Shown piece after piece: positions 1-10,377 of a stretch of 64,000 nucleotides of DNA. Each line of letters opens with the position of its first letter. The stretch's first letter is position 1. Source of the DNA: Gonioctena quinquepunctata (Eukaryota; Arthropoda; Insecta; Coleoptera; Chrysomelidae); NCBI GenBank assembly GCA_018342105.1, contig JAFIRS010001012.1, forward strand, positions 124,001-188,000. Reading direction: 5' to 3'. A model generated the notes under the pieces. That model was given only the letters and a program-made list of their open reading frames with translations, searched no databases and was not told the origin of the DNA. A program made the translations under genes and the position numbers.

Positions 1-545
1 GGCGGGGTGGAGAAGGATGTTCAGCTAGTGTAAAATACTTTGTGGAGGAAAAAGATAGCGAAGGAGGATTTACAGGCCGCATAGAATATAATCCAGTGTT
101 CTCAAGACTACGCAAGGATGATCCAATAAAGTGGCTGACAGCAAATGGTTGGTTACTAATTCTTCCAAACCTGAGGTATGTCCTGTTCGTGTTCATCAAA
201 AACTGATCCAAAAAAGAGGTGATACTGTCACAACTGACAGATTATTTTTAACTGCAAATCCAAACTGAAAGCATTCACAGTCAAAGGGGTGGTACAAAAA
301 TTGCCCTGTCGGGAAAAATACAATTTCTATGTGGTTAAAATCTGCTGCCACTGAGGCCGTGAAGATTACTAACCATTCAGCGAGGGCAACTGCAGGTAAC
401 TGCAGTCTCCAACTTAGGAAAAGGGGGGATCAGCGAACAGCAGTTGATAAAGATTACAGGACATAACAATAGCCAGTCAATCAAGTCTTAATTACAAATG
501 GACATTGATCATCATAAAAGCGTTATACAAGCTATGAGAGACATT
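1..545 (+). pseudogene. Crypton-type tyrosine recombinase (DUF3504-like), C-terminal remnant
   Basis: Broken frames read like the catalytic half of Crypton/DUF3504 recombinases. A segment around 130-230 resembles the family's 'P-V-R-V-H-Q-K-L' helix region, the HSxR box is seen as T-N-H-S-A-R-A-T-A near 370-396, and the final box reads I-T-G-H-N-N-S-Q-S-I-K-S near 448-490. The position right after this last serine, where the family carries the nucleophilic tyrosine, is a TAA stop. The gene enters from outside the window, so its start and N-terminal domain are not visible. Several frameshifts separate the pieces, so this is a dead copy. A host gene derived from a Crypton is less likely because of the stops. 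Confidence 0.7.
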
Positions 546-771
546 CCCACTATTAGTCGCGGTGTCTCATCAGGTGAGGTTAGGTAACTGTGTGTTTAAC
601 ATTATTAATAATTATCAAAATAATGAAAAAAATATTAATAATTAATTGATAATTTTTTATTATATGAGGCATTTAACTTTGATTTTAATATAGTTCAATG
701 AATACTTTCAATACCTGTTTGTTGTTTCTTCTTTCGTTTTTTTTGTGAGGTATATATAAATCAATATTTAA

Positions 772-1345
772 CAAAGAATTCGTTCGATATTTATGGCACA
801 AATGAAAAGTGTTCCTTGAATTTCAGTTACATGATATAATTGAAGACAAATTGATAGAACCTTCAGCAGTCCACTTCAATTCAAGTTCAGCTACTGAAAT
901 TCACCAAAAATATATTTTTTGCAAATATTCGTGATGATGGGGCTATTTTTTTTTTTAATAATCATATTGAGTCTTCCTATATACCCAAAGAATATGTTCC
1001 TAGGATTTGAGTAGTATGAAATAATTTTTAAAATTTAACAGTGAACGCAAGGCTGTATTTTCATAATTTTTGTTTGTCAGGTGACTATATTTTGCAAAGA
1101 ATTCGTTAGATATTTATGGCACAAATGAAACGCCTTCCTTGAATTTTAGTTACATGAAATAATTAAAAATAAATTAACAAAACCTTAAAGAGTTTATTTT
1201 GAATCAAGTTCCACTACTAAAGTTTGCTAAAAATATATTTTCTGCGAAATATTTCTGATAGAAACATTTCTTGTTTCATTTTGTAATTATATTGGGTTTC
1301 TATATCCAAGAAAGACCTTCCTAGGAGTTAACTTGCATGAAACGT
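772..1345. repeat. Diverged tandem duplication, offset about 323 bp
   Basis: The block starting near 772 (caaagaattcgtt...) recurs near 1095 with the same order of landmarks: 'tatttatggcacaaatgaaa', 'agttacatgaaataatt', 'aaaaatatattttctgc', then 'ttcctagga'. A further partial unit is suggested by 'tttttgtttgtcag' at both about 1068 and about 1431. Copies differ by many substitutions. No coding potential is apparent. Confidence 0.7.
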
Positions 1346-2104
1346 ATCTTTGTTCGTTAAAAATAATGTATGCTATTAGCTATCAACAAATCTTTGTTAC
1401 TAAAGTGAATAGTAGCTTCATTTTTACAGTTTTTGTTTGTCAGATATTCGTTAAAAATAATGAACATTTTTGTTTAAAATAAATAGGAGGCTATGGAATT
1501 ATCACATTAAACTTTTTTTTAAATGTTATTTTTACGGTGTATCTTATAACATATCTATTAATTGATATTATTCAAAATACTCGAAACAGAATACAAAACT
1601 CAATGAAATATAATCTGTGTATTTTGTGCGACGAAATGGATTATTTGAGGAAGTGTCGTCGAAATTTGAGACATTTATCTTACTTGCTTCAAAAACCTTC
1701 AATCATCGCAAGACATGTTGTTCAGAAAAATTAGTGAAGTGTTACTTGAAATTGATAGATCATATAATCATATTTCGGAGGCTAAATTTAACAAAATTGT
1801 GTCTAAGTATTATATATATGTTATTAAACATAGACATCTAACACCTAGTCCCTGTTATTCACCATTGAAGAAGGAAGAAGTACAGCAGAGTTTCTACAAC
1901 ATTTAAATAATGTAACACAAGTTATTCAAAATGGAAATATATTCTTAAGAAATGAAATCGTCTTTTCTATACTTTTCTATTATACTAAGTGAAGAAAGAC
2001 AGAAAAACATGTTTAATAGCATTTTTCCTTTGTGAAGATAGACAGATGAAGGTTACAATAATTATTTAAAAGGTGTATAGAGGGCTGTGCATTTGACAGA
2101 AAAA
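1346..2104. other. AT-rich stretch without recognisable gene
   Basis: Short open frames at 1537-1906 show no motif, are AT-rich by composition and overlap one another in different frames. Nothing else is recognised here. Confidence 0.6.
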
Positions 2105-2290
2105 TAATCACTCATGATCTCCCTAGGGCATGAATTATTGCCGGGAATTTTTTGAGTACAAGAATATTTTAAAAATTATCACGAGTCGCGAAGCGCCGAG
2201 GGCTAATTTTTTTAAAATTTCATGTTCGCGACAAATTTCCCGCAATTAATTCAAGCACGAGGGGGATTCGGTAGGAAAATTTCATAGCGG
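2105..2290. repeat. Palindromic (foldback) element, copy 1
   Basis: The left arm 'attattgccgggaatttt' is mirrored by 'aaatttcccgcaattaat' on the right, around a central 'cgaagcgccgagggcta' block. The outer right edge 'gcacgagggggattcggtagg' resembles the edge of the element at 3865-4110 ('gcacgaatggtatttggtagg'), and the cores share 'gagggcta'. This indicates one family of short palindromic non-autonomous elements. No coding sequence. Confidence 0.55.
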
Positions 2291-2392
2291 AATTATATTC
2301 AAATAGAAAACATTAAGTAAAATTTATTTTGACGTTATTCACAAATAAATAGAAGGCTGTGTGTAATGGGAATTTGGGGGAGATTTTTTTCT

Positions 2393-2850
2393 GATTTTCC
2401 CGTTCCCTAGTAAAATAAAATATATAATATCAGATAAACTATTATGTAAAATTAATTGATTTCATACAATTTTCTTACTAGGTTTCAGGTGAATGTTGAT
2501 ATTGACTAAAAATGAAAGTGGATACGTTCGTATTGCGGAAGATATTTTTTGATTTTCCCCGTGCCCTAGTAAAATGAAATATATAATATCAGATACATTT
2601 TTATATAAAATTAATTGTTTTCATACTATTTTCTCACTGGGTTCCAGGGAAATGTCAATATTGATTAAAAATGAAAGTGGATGTTCGCATTGCGTGATAT
2701 TTTATTTTTATTTTTCCCGTGCCCTAGTAAAATAAAATTTATAATATCAGATACATTATTATATAAAAATAATTGATTTCATATAATTTCCTTACTAGGT
2801 TTCAGGGAGATGTCAATATTGACTACAAACAAAGGTGATATACAGCAAAA
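2393..2850. repeat. Three tandem units of about 158 bp
   Basis: The landmark 'ccctagtaaaat' occurs at about 2405, 2564 and 2722. Each occurrence is followed by 'atataatatcagata', 'aattgattt/gttttcatac' and 'ggtttcagg', then 'atattgacta' or 'atattgatta'. The spacing is 159 and 158 bp. This looks like a short satellite-type array with no coding content. Confidence 0.75.
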
Positions 2851-3864
2851 GATATATAACTATACCTATACATATATACCTAAATATTTTTCATATTCTT
2901 TTAGGTTTAGTTCTAAGAAAAATTAATATTAACGGTAATAATTTGTTTTTTAAATAATTCAGGAAATCGGAATATTTTATTCTTTATTCGAAAAAGAATG
3001 TTGTTGGCATATGTTGCCGATTAAAAAAATATTTTGTGAAGTTAGCCATGGATTTGACATTCACTACTCCTGTCAATCAATATTTTATTTGTGGCATTAT
3101 AAGTTCCTCATAACATTGTATACAATCATAAGTTAGTAAAGAAGTTATAATAAAATGAACTTTCAATCGTATGAATTGTGTTCCTTGTGCAAAGAATCAC
3201 CACATTAAATTTACAATAAAAATGTAAAATATCTAACATACCTAGTGGAAGAATCTGGATTGAATCCTGAGCAATAAAACTTATTTAAAGAGATTGGCAA
3301 CATTCTGCGTGATATTGTGCTTTCTTTTGGATAAAATCTAATACTCAAAGAAATGAACTGGTGTCTCGGTATTATTTTTATTTTATGAAATACAGGCATA
3401 TTGTTGAAAAAACACCGGTTCTGTGTTTTATTCACCACGTAGGAAAGAGGAGGTAGAAGTGGAATTTTTGGAGAATTTAAAATCAATTAATGATATTATA
3501 GAATGTACACCTTAATAAATTGTTGTAATATTTCCAGCTTATGAAGTAAGTAAATAAAAAATATTGTCAATATTATTTCAATATTATTTTTGTCCAATTA
3601 TATGATAGCTGTCATGTGCCCGGAAATTTCCACTTATTAATTTTACGTCTACATGCTAATGTGGATGAAAAATTTTCAGAAAATTTGCTGGTTACCATAG
3701 TAACAATGTCGAAATAAAGCATCTGATTGGTTGAAAATGACTGGTATAGAATGTTCACTATAATAATGTTTTTGTTGGCCAAATGTACATGAATGATTTG
3801 AATTGGAAGTTTTCATTGGTTTCTAGAATTGTCAAAAAGTAATCAATGAAATTTTCGGGGATTA
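2851..3864. other. AT-rich stretch without recognisable gene
   Basis: A 91-codon minus-strand open frame (3211-3486) shows no domain, repeats or conserved motif. The part from about 3600 may be the outer part of the palindromic element that follows. Nothing else is supported. Confidence 0.5.
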
Positions 3865-4110
3865 TACCATAAATGCTTTAAAAATTACCGATAATTCTGA
3901 AAAAAACGTGTTTTTTTTTCAAAACTGCACGAGTTTACTTTTTTCGTTGTTTTAAAGCATGAATATCCCGACTCCGAAGGAAGAGGGCTATTTTTCAAAA
4001 CAACGAAAAAAATAACCAAATGCAGTTTTTTTTCAGAAAAACACGTTTTTTTCAGAATTATTTGGTTAATTTTTAAAGCACGAATGGTATTTGGTAGGAA
4101 ATTTTATATT
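3865..4110. repeat. Palindromic (foldback) element, copy 2
   Basis: The left arm (about 3865-3960) contains 'gctttaaaaattaccgataa', 'aaaacgtgtttttt', 'aaaactgca' and 'ttcgttgttttaaagca'. The right arm (about 3992-4096) carries their reverse complements in reverse order around a core 'gactccgaaggaagagggcta'. The arms are imperfect, with T-run length differences. The edge resembles copy 1 at 2105-2290. Transcripts would form a long hairpin. Confidence 0.75.
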
Positions 4111-4185
4111 ATTTATTGTTATGGTTGATACTACAATTATTGTAAGTAATATTGTCACTGCAGTTGAATTGTCACCTAGCGCTCT

Positions 4186-4232
4186 GAATTACAGCGATAA
4201 TCCACATAGTAGGTGGATTACCGCTGTAATTC
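4186..4232. repeat. 20-bp-stem hairpin
   Basis: Positions 4186-4205 (gaattacagcgataatccac) pair with 4213-4232 with one mismatch, leaving a 7-nt spacer. It is not followed by a T run and lies outside any gene, so a terminator role is not indicated. Confidence 0.8.
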
Positions 4233-5186
4233 AGCGATAATTCCACACCTCTTATGGACATTTCAACACATGAATGAAATTTTCAAAAAAATCGAATAGA
4301 AATAAAAAATGAAGATATACTGAAAGTACAAAGTGTTACACCAAAATATAAAGATAACAAAAAATGCCTCAAAGTTGAATTGTATTCTGAAAAACAGAAA
4401 TAAATTCTCTGGAATCTTCAAAATACAACACGATTCCTGAATGAATGAACTTGTTTCAGATAGTCATCTGGAAAATAAGAAATTAAATCTCCATATTAGT
4501 CAGTCTCAGAATATATTTACATTTTTGCAGAATATGTATTTTGTACAAATACCTTTATCTTCGCTCAGTCTTTGTTTTCTAATGATTGTGAGTATTTCAC
4601 CTTCGATTCTTCACATTCATATCTCTTCGAGGGAAATATTTTATTTCTATATGTTTTCGAAAATTCCACCAATGTCCTTTTCATTCCTCTTTCAATGTTT
4701 TTTTTTCGTTTTTGTTTTTCTAACCTCAGTCACACTATCGATCTTATTATCCTCTGAGGAGTATTCTCCCATTCCTCCTCACAAAACTAACAGTGAGTAA
4801 TATTCTCTTTTTTGTTGATGGAATAGAATATAATTGAAAATGGAAAGAAATATTACAAGACGCATGGAAAGCCTACTACTCACGATATACCTTTACCAGG
4901 CATTCCTGCTGTATTTACGTGAATGAAGCAATGACAACACAGGTAGTTAGAGATATGAATTAATATAGAAATATCAGTAAAGATAATAAATGCCATTTCA
5001 CGATTTTTCATGAGAATATTTGAAGTATTTCGAAAAATTTTGAAGAGAAAAAGTTGATCCTTGATCTCTTCGATGAAAAATTGTATGTGATAGTTTTTTC
5101 TGAGACGTGGAAAACCTATAGAAAAATTATTTACTATAGATAGTTATCATCAAAGTTCTAATAATGGCAATACAAATCAGAATAGA
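4233..5186. other. No recognisable gene
   Basis: An open frame of 119 codons (4441-4800) is rich in S, F and L because of T-rich composition and matches no family I recognise. The remainder is AT-rich with scattered stops. Confidence 0.5.
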
Positions 5187-5936
5187 GTGTCATCGTTTAT
5201 TAAAAAAGTGCTTGAAATTATTTCTTTGGGTAACATCAATGTTATTTTCTCGAAAATCTTCATGAGTAAATCAAAGCAAATTAATATTATAGCAATATAT
5301 AGACCACCATCCACATGTGATTATGAATTCAATGGTAATCTAAGAGAATTTTTGAGGAATTATCAAAATGAGATAACCCAAGATAAAACCAATATCATTA
5401 TTGGTGACTCAAACATAAATATTCTTTCAAGCTATATAATTCCAGGAATATAATAATATTCTCAGTAAAAATTATTTTGTATCATTTATCAATAAAATTT
5501 CTAGAATTGTGAATAAACAAAAATCCTACCTTGACCACATATTCATAAAAAGTGGAGAGAATAAGAATTTATTCAAATCTATGATTTATGAATACCAAAT
5601 TTCAGATCACTATCCCATAATATTATAATAATTCTCAATACGATTTAAAAAATCCGAATGAAATGGAATACAAAAAAATTGTTAATTACAAAAAATTAAG
5701 TGAAAACTTTTCAGCAGAAAACTGGAATGAATATTACAAATTATACGTCCTGACACATTGGCAGATTATTTAATAGATAAAATTAACAAAAACATAAACA
5801 AATGTACAACAGATATAAAAAAATAAAATAAAAGAACGGTTGACAGCAGCTTTGATGAATTCAGTTGAAAGGAAAAATTACATTTATGAAGTAACGAAAG
5901 AAAATGGAAACAATGTATTATTGAAACTTGAGTATA
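5187..5936 (+). pseudogene. Non-LTR retrotransposon endonuclease (APE-type) remnant
   Basis: The frame at 5187-5453 carries two endonuclease signatures: 'I-A-I-Y-R-P-P-S' (the 'hvYRPP' strand) and 'I-I-I-G-D-S-N-I-N' (catalytic GDxN). About 100 bp on, another frame reads 'Y-L-D-H-I-F-I' and 'I-S-D-H-Y-P-I', which is the SDH catalytic box. The order YRPP, GDSN, LDHIF, SDH matches LINE ORF2 endonucleases of the CR1/Jockey group. In life this protein nicks target DNA for target-primed reverse transcription. Multiple stops and frameshifts make it dead. The element resumes after the Helitron at 6937, so the two pieces were once continuous. Confidence 0.75.
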
Positions 5937-6936
5937 TCTAATATATAAAATTCTCGTAAAACGGTGTTTGTAATTAAACTCCTCCGAAATGGCTGAACCG
6001 ATTCACATGAAATTTTGTGTGCATATCGGTTAGGTCTGCGAATCGAACAACATTTATTTTCCATCCCCCTAAATGTTAAGGGTGGTCCACCCCATGATTT
6101 TATTTTTTATTTTTTGAATAAAAATCTTTTTCCTAATTTTTTTATGATACAGCATTCGAAAATACATACAACCCTGAATTTTCACCCTTCTACGATCAAC
6201 CCCTATTTTTCCATCGCGATTTTTATTTTATTTTATTTTATCCACAGATCCGCAATAGGGTTTGCAAGATGGCAATCGAATATAATAATTGTAGTACGAT
6301 AAATTGAGAACGGGATAAAGGAAAAACGGGATAAAGAAAAACGGGAAACGGGAATAACGGGATAAGAAAAAACGGGAAACGGGAAAGGGATGAAAGGAAT
6401 AACGGGATAAAAAAAAACGGGATAACAGGAAAAGGGATAACGAATAACGGGATAACAAAAAAAACGGGATAAATGGGATGAAAGGATAAGGGGATAAGGG
6501 AAAAAGGGATAACGGGATAATGGAAAAAGGGATAACAGAAAAACGGGATAACGGGAAAAACGGGATAACGAAAAAACGGGAAAACGGGATAACGGGATGA
6601 CAGGATAAGGGGATAACGGGAAAATGGGATAACGGGATGAAGAAAGAACGGGATAACAGGAGAATGGGATATCGAGAATAACGGGATAACAAAAAAACGG
6701 GATAATGGGATGACAGGATAAGGGGATAACGGGAAAACGGTAAAAAGGAAAACCGGATAACAGGAAAACGGGATAACGGGACAACAGGAAGCGGAAGGAG
6801 TCAAAGCCTAGTCTAGATGGAACAACATAAAGGAAAACATAGAAAAAAAGAAAATCTACGCGGACGAGAGTTTTCGGGAAAAAGATTTTAGGGAACATAG
6901 AAATGTGGACAGGACAACGTCTGTCGGGTCAGCTAG
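5937..6936 (+). mobile_element. Non-autonomous Helitron, 1.0 kb
   Basis: The 5' end begins TC (tctaatatataaaattctcg) and continues with the 'cggtgtttgtaattaaactc' style seen at insect Helitron 5' ends. The 3' end is CTAG at 6933-6936, followed by T. Seven nucleotides inside it lies a GC-rich hairpin, GACAG...CTGTC, at 6908-6925. The host bases at the ends are A (5936) and T (6937), the canonical AT target, with no duplication. There is no Rep/helicase frame. The interior is mostly a minisatellite. The flanking LINE pieces show that it inserted into an older LINE. Confidence 0.85.
6302..6782. repeat. Minisatellite of 'aacgggata'-type units inside the Helitron
   Basis: About 480 bp of units such as 'cgggataacgggaaaa', with unit length varying around 8-12 bp. 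All three minus-strand frames stay open across it only because the unit lacks stops. They translate to low-complexity S/R/Y/P/F strings and are not genes. Confidence 0.9.
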
Positions 6937-7670
6937 TTACCAATGAGAAATAAATCAATATCAATTATCAAAGACGCAAAAATTGAATATCACAGTAATC
7001 AAATTAAACAAAATAATCATGCGCCTAAAAGTTTATGGAAACGCTTGAAGAGTTATGCAAAGAAAACAATTCAAATGATCTGATAAAAACCATTAAATCA
7101 GAGAATAATGATGAAACATCAGATGAGGAAAAATATTGAATTATTTTGTTGAATATTATTCAAAGATTGGAAAAAAATTTGCTAGGAAAAATCACAAATT
7201 GATTTGATATATCAAATTATTCAATACCCATCAATAGAAATTTCTCTCTACTAGACGAAACCAATGAAGATGAAATAAAAAAATTGAAAATGCAATGAAG
7301 TCTCTGAAATTGAATAGAACTCCCGGTATAGATAGTATAAGTCTGAAGTTTCGATAGCAATAAATGAAATCATTACTGAACTCTAAGCTCACCTAATTAA
7401 TTCAATTTGTGACATAGGAAAATGTCTAAAAGCTTTCAAAATTGGCGTTATTGAACCAATTTACAATTCGGGACCGAAAAATGAAAAAAAAAATATGGAG
7501 CAATCACATTTGTTTCAAGTTCAGGAAAAGTATTGAAAAAAAATCAGAAATGTCTCAGAAAAATTCAACGTTCTATCAAACAGACAATTCGGATTGGGAA
7601 AAAATATACCAACACAAGATGCCATCCCTCACTATATATTGTAAATAAAATCATTAGAATAAGTTAGAAT
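6937..7670 (+). pseudogene. Non-LTR retrotransposon reverse transcriptase, N-terminal remnant
   Basis: Continuation of the LINE interrupted by the Helitron. Readable pieces are 'S-L-K-L-N-R-T-P-G-I-D-S-I' near 7300-7340 (the RT 'k.sPGpDgi' motif), 'F-K-I-G-V-I-E-P-I-Y' near 7435-7465, and 'L-S-N-R-Q-F-G' near 7574-7594 (the 'Q-F-G-F' motif). The catalytic FADD box is not visible, so the copy is truncated or decayed past about 7670. Several frameshifts occur in between. It belongs to the same broad LINE group as the element at 26037-34530 but is more diverged. Confidence 0.65.
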
Positions 7671-8155
7671 AACAAACAGTGATATAAAAGTGGGAATTAA
7701 CTTTAAATTTGTGGAAAAAAAACAAAAAATGTGTGTTGCCAAGAGAAAATGTAATAAACTTGGGAGAGATGAAAAATTGATGGAGAAAACGAAACCAGGT
7801 ACCAATTTGGAAAAAAAATTATAATAAAACACAGGAGAAAAACAAGACAAACTATCCTCGAACGTTATACAACGAATTCAGATACGAATGGAAAAATAAA
7901 CAAACAAAAAAAAACTACTCACCTAATCAAGATAACAAAAGTCCAGTCCGTGCCATTGCCAGGAACAAAAAGGGGGCTTTCTACAGTGTAACTGTTCTTT
8001 TCCAGAGAGCACGAACACTTCTTATAGTCTGGAGAACACCAAAAGGGAAGAATAGCAGGTATTTCAAAAGCAGAACTAAATAAAGTGCAACATATCAGGT
8101 CCAGACACTTATACTGGTTATTTGATCACTTTTGTCCATTCATTTGAACATTCAA
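7671..8155. other. No recognisable gene
   Basis: Intergenic sequence between the dead LINE and the piggyBac left end. The piggyBac target side reads TCAA at 8152-8155, interpretable as a mutated TTAA. Nothing else is recognised. Confidence 0.5.
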
Positions 8156-8361
8156 CCTTTCCGTGACGCGGCGGGGTATGCCGCATACCCCAACTTCACG
8201 TTATTCCTTGTATCTCTGCTACAAAAAAAGATTCGTGCTTTTCCTTATAGTTAATATTCAAACGATTCCTTACCGACATTATAATAATTAGATATTGTAG
8301 GTATCATAAATATTTTGAACGTTAGATAGAGATGTATGCATTGGGGTATGCGACATACCCC
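8156..8361 (+). repeat. piggyBac left terminal inverted repeat and internal palindromic repeats
   Basis: The 13-bp terminal repeat is followed by a palindrome, ggggtatgccgcatacccc (about 8174-8192). A similar palindrome, ggggtatgcgacataccccc, occurs near 8343-8362. Subterminal repeats of this kind are typical transposase-binding sites in piggyBac elements; that role is inferred here. Confidence 0.75.
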
Positions 8362-8535
8362 CCTCCGGCTCAAATGTTTCAACTTGCTCACCATGTTTAT
8401 CGACTCCGCGCATGCGTCACAGGTAACAAATGATGCATTTGAGATACCTACTTGACAGATTCAGTTCAGTGACCGATAAAGACGTACTGGTGCGAGTAAT
8501 ATCCTAGATTTTTGTGAGTTTGTGAGTTAATAGCC

Positions 8536-9788
8536 ATGACTAAACAAAAATATTTGACTGACGACGAACTACGAGGAATTTTGGATAATTCTGACGATGA
8601 CGAATGGGCTGATGTTAGTGATGTAGACTCTGGAGATGCTGAGGACCATGTTCCAATAGATGATGACGTGGAAGATGTTCAAAATTACTCTGATTTAGAC
8701 GTAAATGTTGCCTCATCTTCAGAAAATGTTGAAGATTCCGAGGACGAGCTTCTAAGTGAAACTCGAAAAAGGCTACTATCAAATAATAATCGTAGCTACA
8801 ATTCAAAAGCAGGAATGACTTGGACGTCTCCTGTCACACGAAGGAGAGCACATATTATCGCGACATTCTTGGAGGGATTACAAAATGAAAGGTTTTATCT
8901 TCTCAGTTTTTTTTAATTTTATATCTGTATATTTATTTTTTTAGTAAGACTATTACTTCAATCAAGAAAGCCTTTCAGCTGTTTTTTTCTGAGGGTATGA
9001 TGAATGAAATTTGTTTGAACACAAATCTCAGAAGAAATGCCGTTGTCGCAAAATGGAATGGAAGAAATTCTGATCGGCAAAAATTTGGAAGAATGTAACA
9101 ATGAATGAATTGGATGCTTTCATGGGCATACTTCTAGCAGCAGAAATCATGGTAGGATACTGCATATCACTGAAATGTGGTGAAGAGGGGAACTGTTTAG
9201 ATATACATTCTTTACTGCAGCAATGCCCCGTGATAGATATGAGGAGATATTTCGAAATATAAGATTTGACGATCCAACTACAAGAGCGGAACGAATTGAG
9301 AACACGAAAGATAAATTACAAGCCATAAGAACCTTATACGATCAGTTCACTCAAAATTGTATTGGTAGGCAATACTCTCCTGGTGCTAATATCACAGTTG
9401 ACGAAAGACTAGCAACTTTCAGAAGTGAATGTATATTCAGAGTCTACATGAAAAGTAAGCCAAGTGTGCAGACTCCAGAACAGGGTATGTTCTAAACTCT
9501 CAAGTATACACGAGAATGATAGACGGACAGAGAGAAAAAGACCAGGGAAAACGAGTTGTCTTAGATTTGGTAGGACCTTATTTTGGTACATGGCGCGGAA
9601 TTACAACCGATAATTTTTTTACCTCCGTCTTTTGGCTCAACATTTATTCAGAAATAAACTAACCTTTACAGGAATGATGAGATCAAATAAACGCGAGATT
9701 CTCAAACAGTTTTTGGCGCATACGTCACGAGTAGAATTTTTGAGTTTATTCGGTTTTAGTGACAATAAGACAATCGTATCATACGTAC
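8536..9788 (+). pseudogene. piggyBac transposase, N-terminal and central part
   Basis: Starts with an Asp/Glu-rich region (M-T-K-Q-K-Y-L-T-D-D-E-L), as in many PGBD-type transposases. The frame stays open to 8916. The bases 8892-8944 have GT...AG ends with a T-rich tail, and removing them keeps the frame, so a 53-bp intron is possible. After frameshifts, 9223-9495 carries 'N-I-R-F-D-D' and 'T-V-D-E-R-L-A-T-F-R', with the first catalytic Asp at about 9398. A later frame carries 'T-T-D-N-F-F-T-S' near 9604-9630, with the second Asp. The frame runs into the Gypsy LTR at 9789. The protein would cut and paste at TTAA. Frameshifts plus the insertion inactivate it. Confidence 0.85.
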
Positions 9789-10106
9789 TGTAACGAACCT
9801 AGGCCGGACCTGTCGCCTCGCGCGTTGCCGTCGACAGCGATAAGATCATCCCCGGAGATATTCGAGAACCATCCAGTCGCTCTGCCACGGAAAACAACGG
9901 TCAATATTGGAAACAATTGGAACATGCCAGAATTCGAAACATCGAGAATGCTGTATCGGAGATAAATAGGCGACCCTCAAGTGGAGTCAGAACAGTCTGA
10001 ACGAGCCCATACCATCGAGCTATACAGTGGCGTAGTAATATAAATTAAGTTGTAGATTAAGTGTTAAATAAATTAGTTAAACCAAGTTAAGTTTATTTAC
10101 GTTACA
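9789..10106 (+). repeat. Gypsy 5' LTR (318 bp)
   Basis: Begins TGTAACGAACC and ends TTTACGTTACA, with 8-bp terminal inversion TGTAACG/CGTTACA. Identical to 15807-16124 except for A at 9842. Contains no obvious TATA box. An open frame from 9759 runs across part of it by chance. Confidence 0.95.
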
Positions 10107-10124
10107 ATTGGTGTCGGAAGTGAG
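10107..10124 (+). other. Primer-binding-site region of the Gypsy element
   Basis: Immediately after the LTR comes ATTGGTGTCGGAAGTGAG. The TGG at +3 fits the complement of a tRNA CCA end, as in Ty3/Gypsy primer sites. Which tRNA it matches was not determined. Confidence 0.6.
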
Positions 10125-10377
10125 ATTTTGAAAATAAACAAGTGATCGTGGAGTGGATAGTCAGAAAAATAAATTGATAGACCTTTTTGTACGCCCAAAA
10201 TAGACAGTGGCCCGGTTTTCGCGAAGTGGACAATTGTGCGTGGAAATATAAACTGATACGCTGTTCGCGTGAAACAGACAATAGACTGGTGGCCCGTGGA
10301 AAAGAATTCGCGAAGTGAATTTTTGACAAACTGATAAACTTTTCGTTAAAACAGACTGATACCTCGTCAAAGACAAA

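Noticed and set aside
4186..4232. Transcription terminator
   Set aside because: Strong hairpin but no T run and no bacterial gene context.
4441..4800. 119-codon membrane-like protein
   Set aside because: Hydrophobicity follows T-rich composition; no motif, and an overlapping frame is equally open.
6228..6898. Long minus-strand frames (154-221 codons) rich in S, R, Y, P and F
   Set aside because: All three frames are open because of the aacgggata minisatellite in the Helitron.
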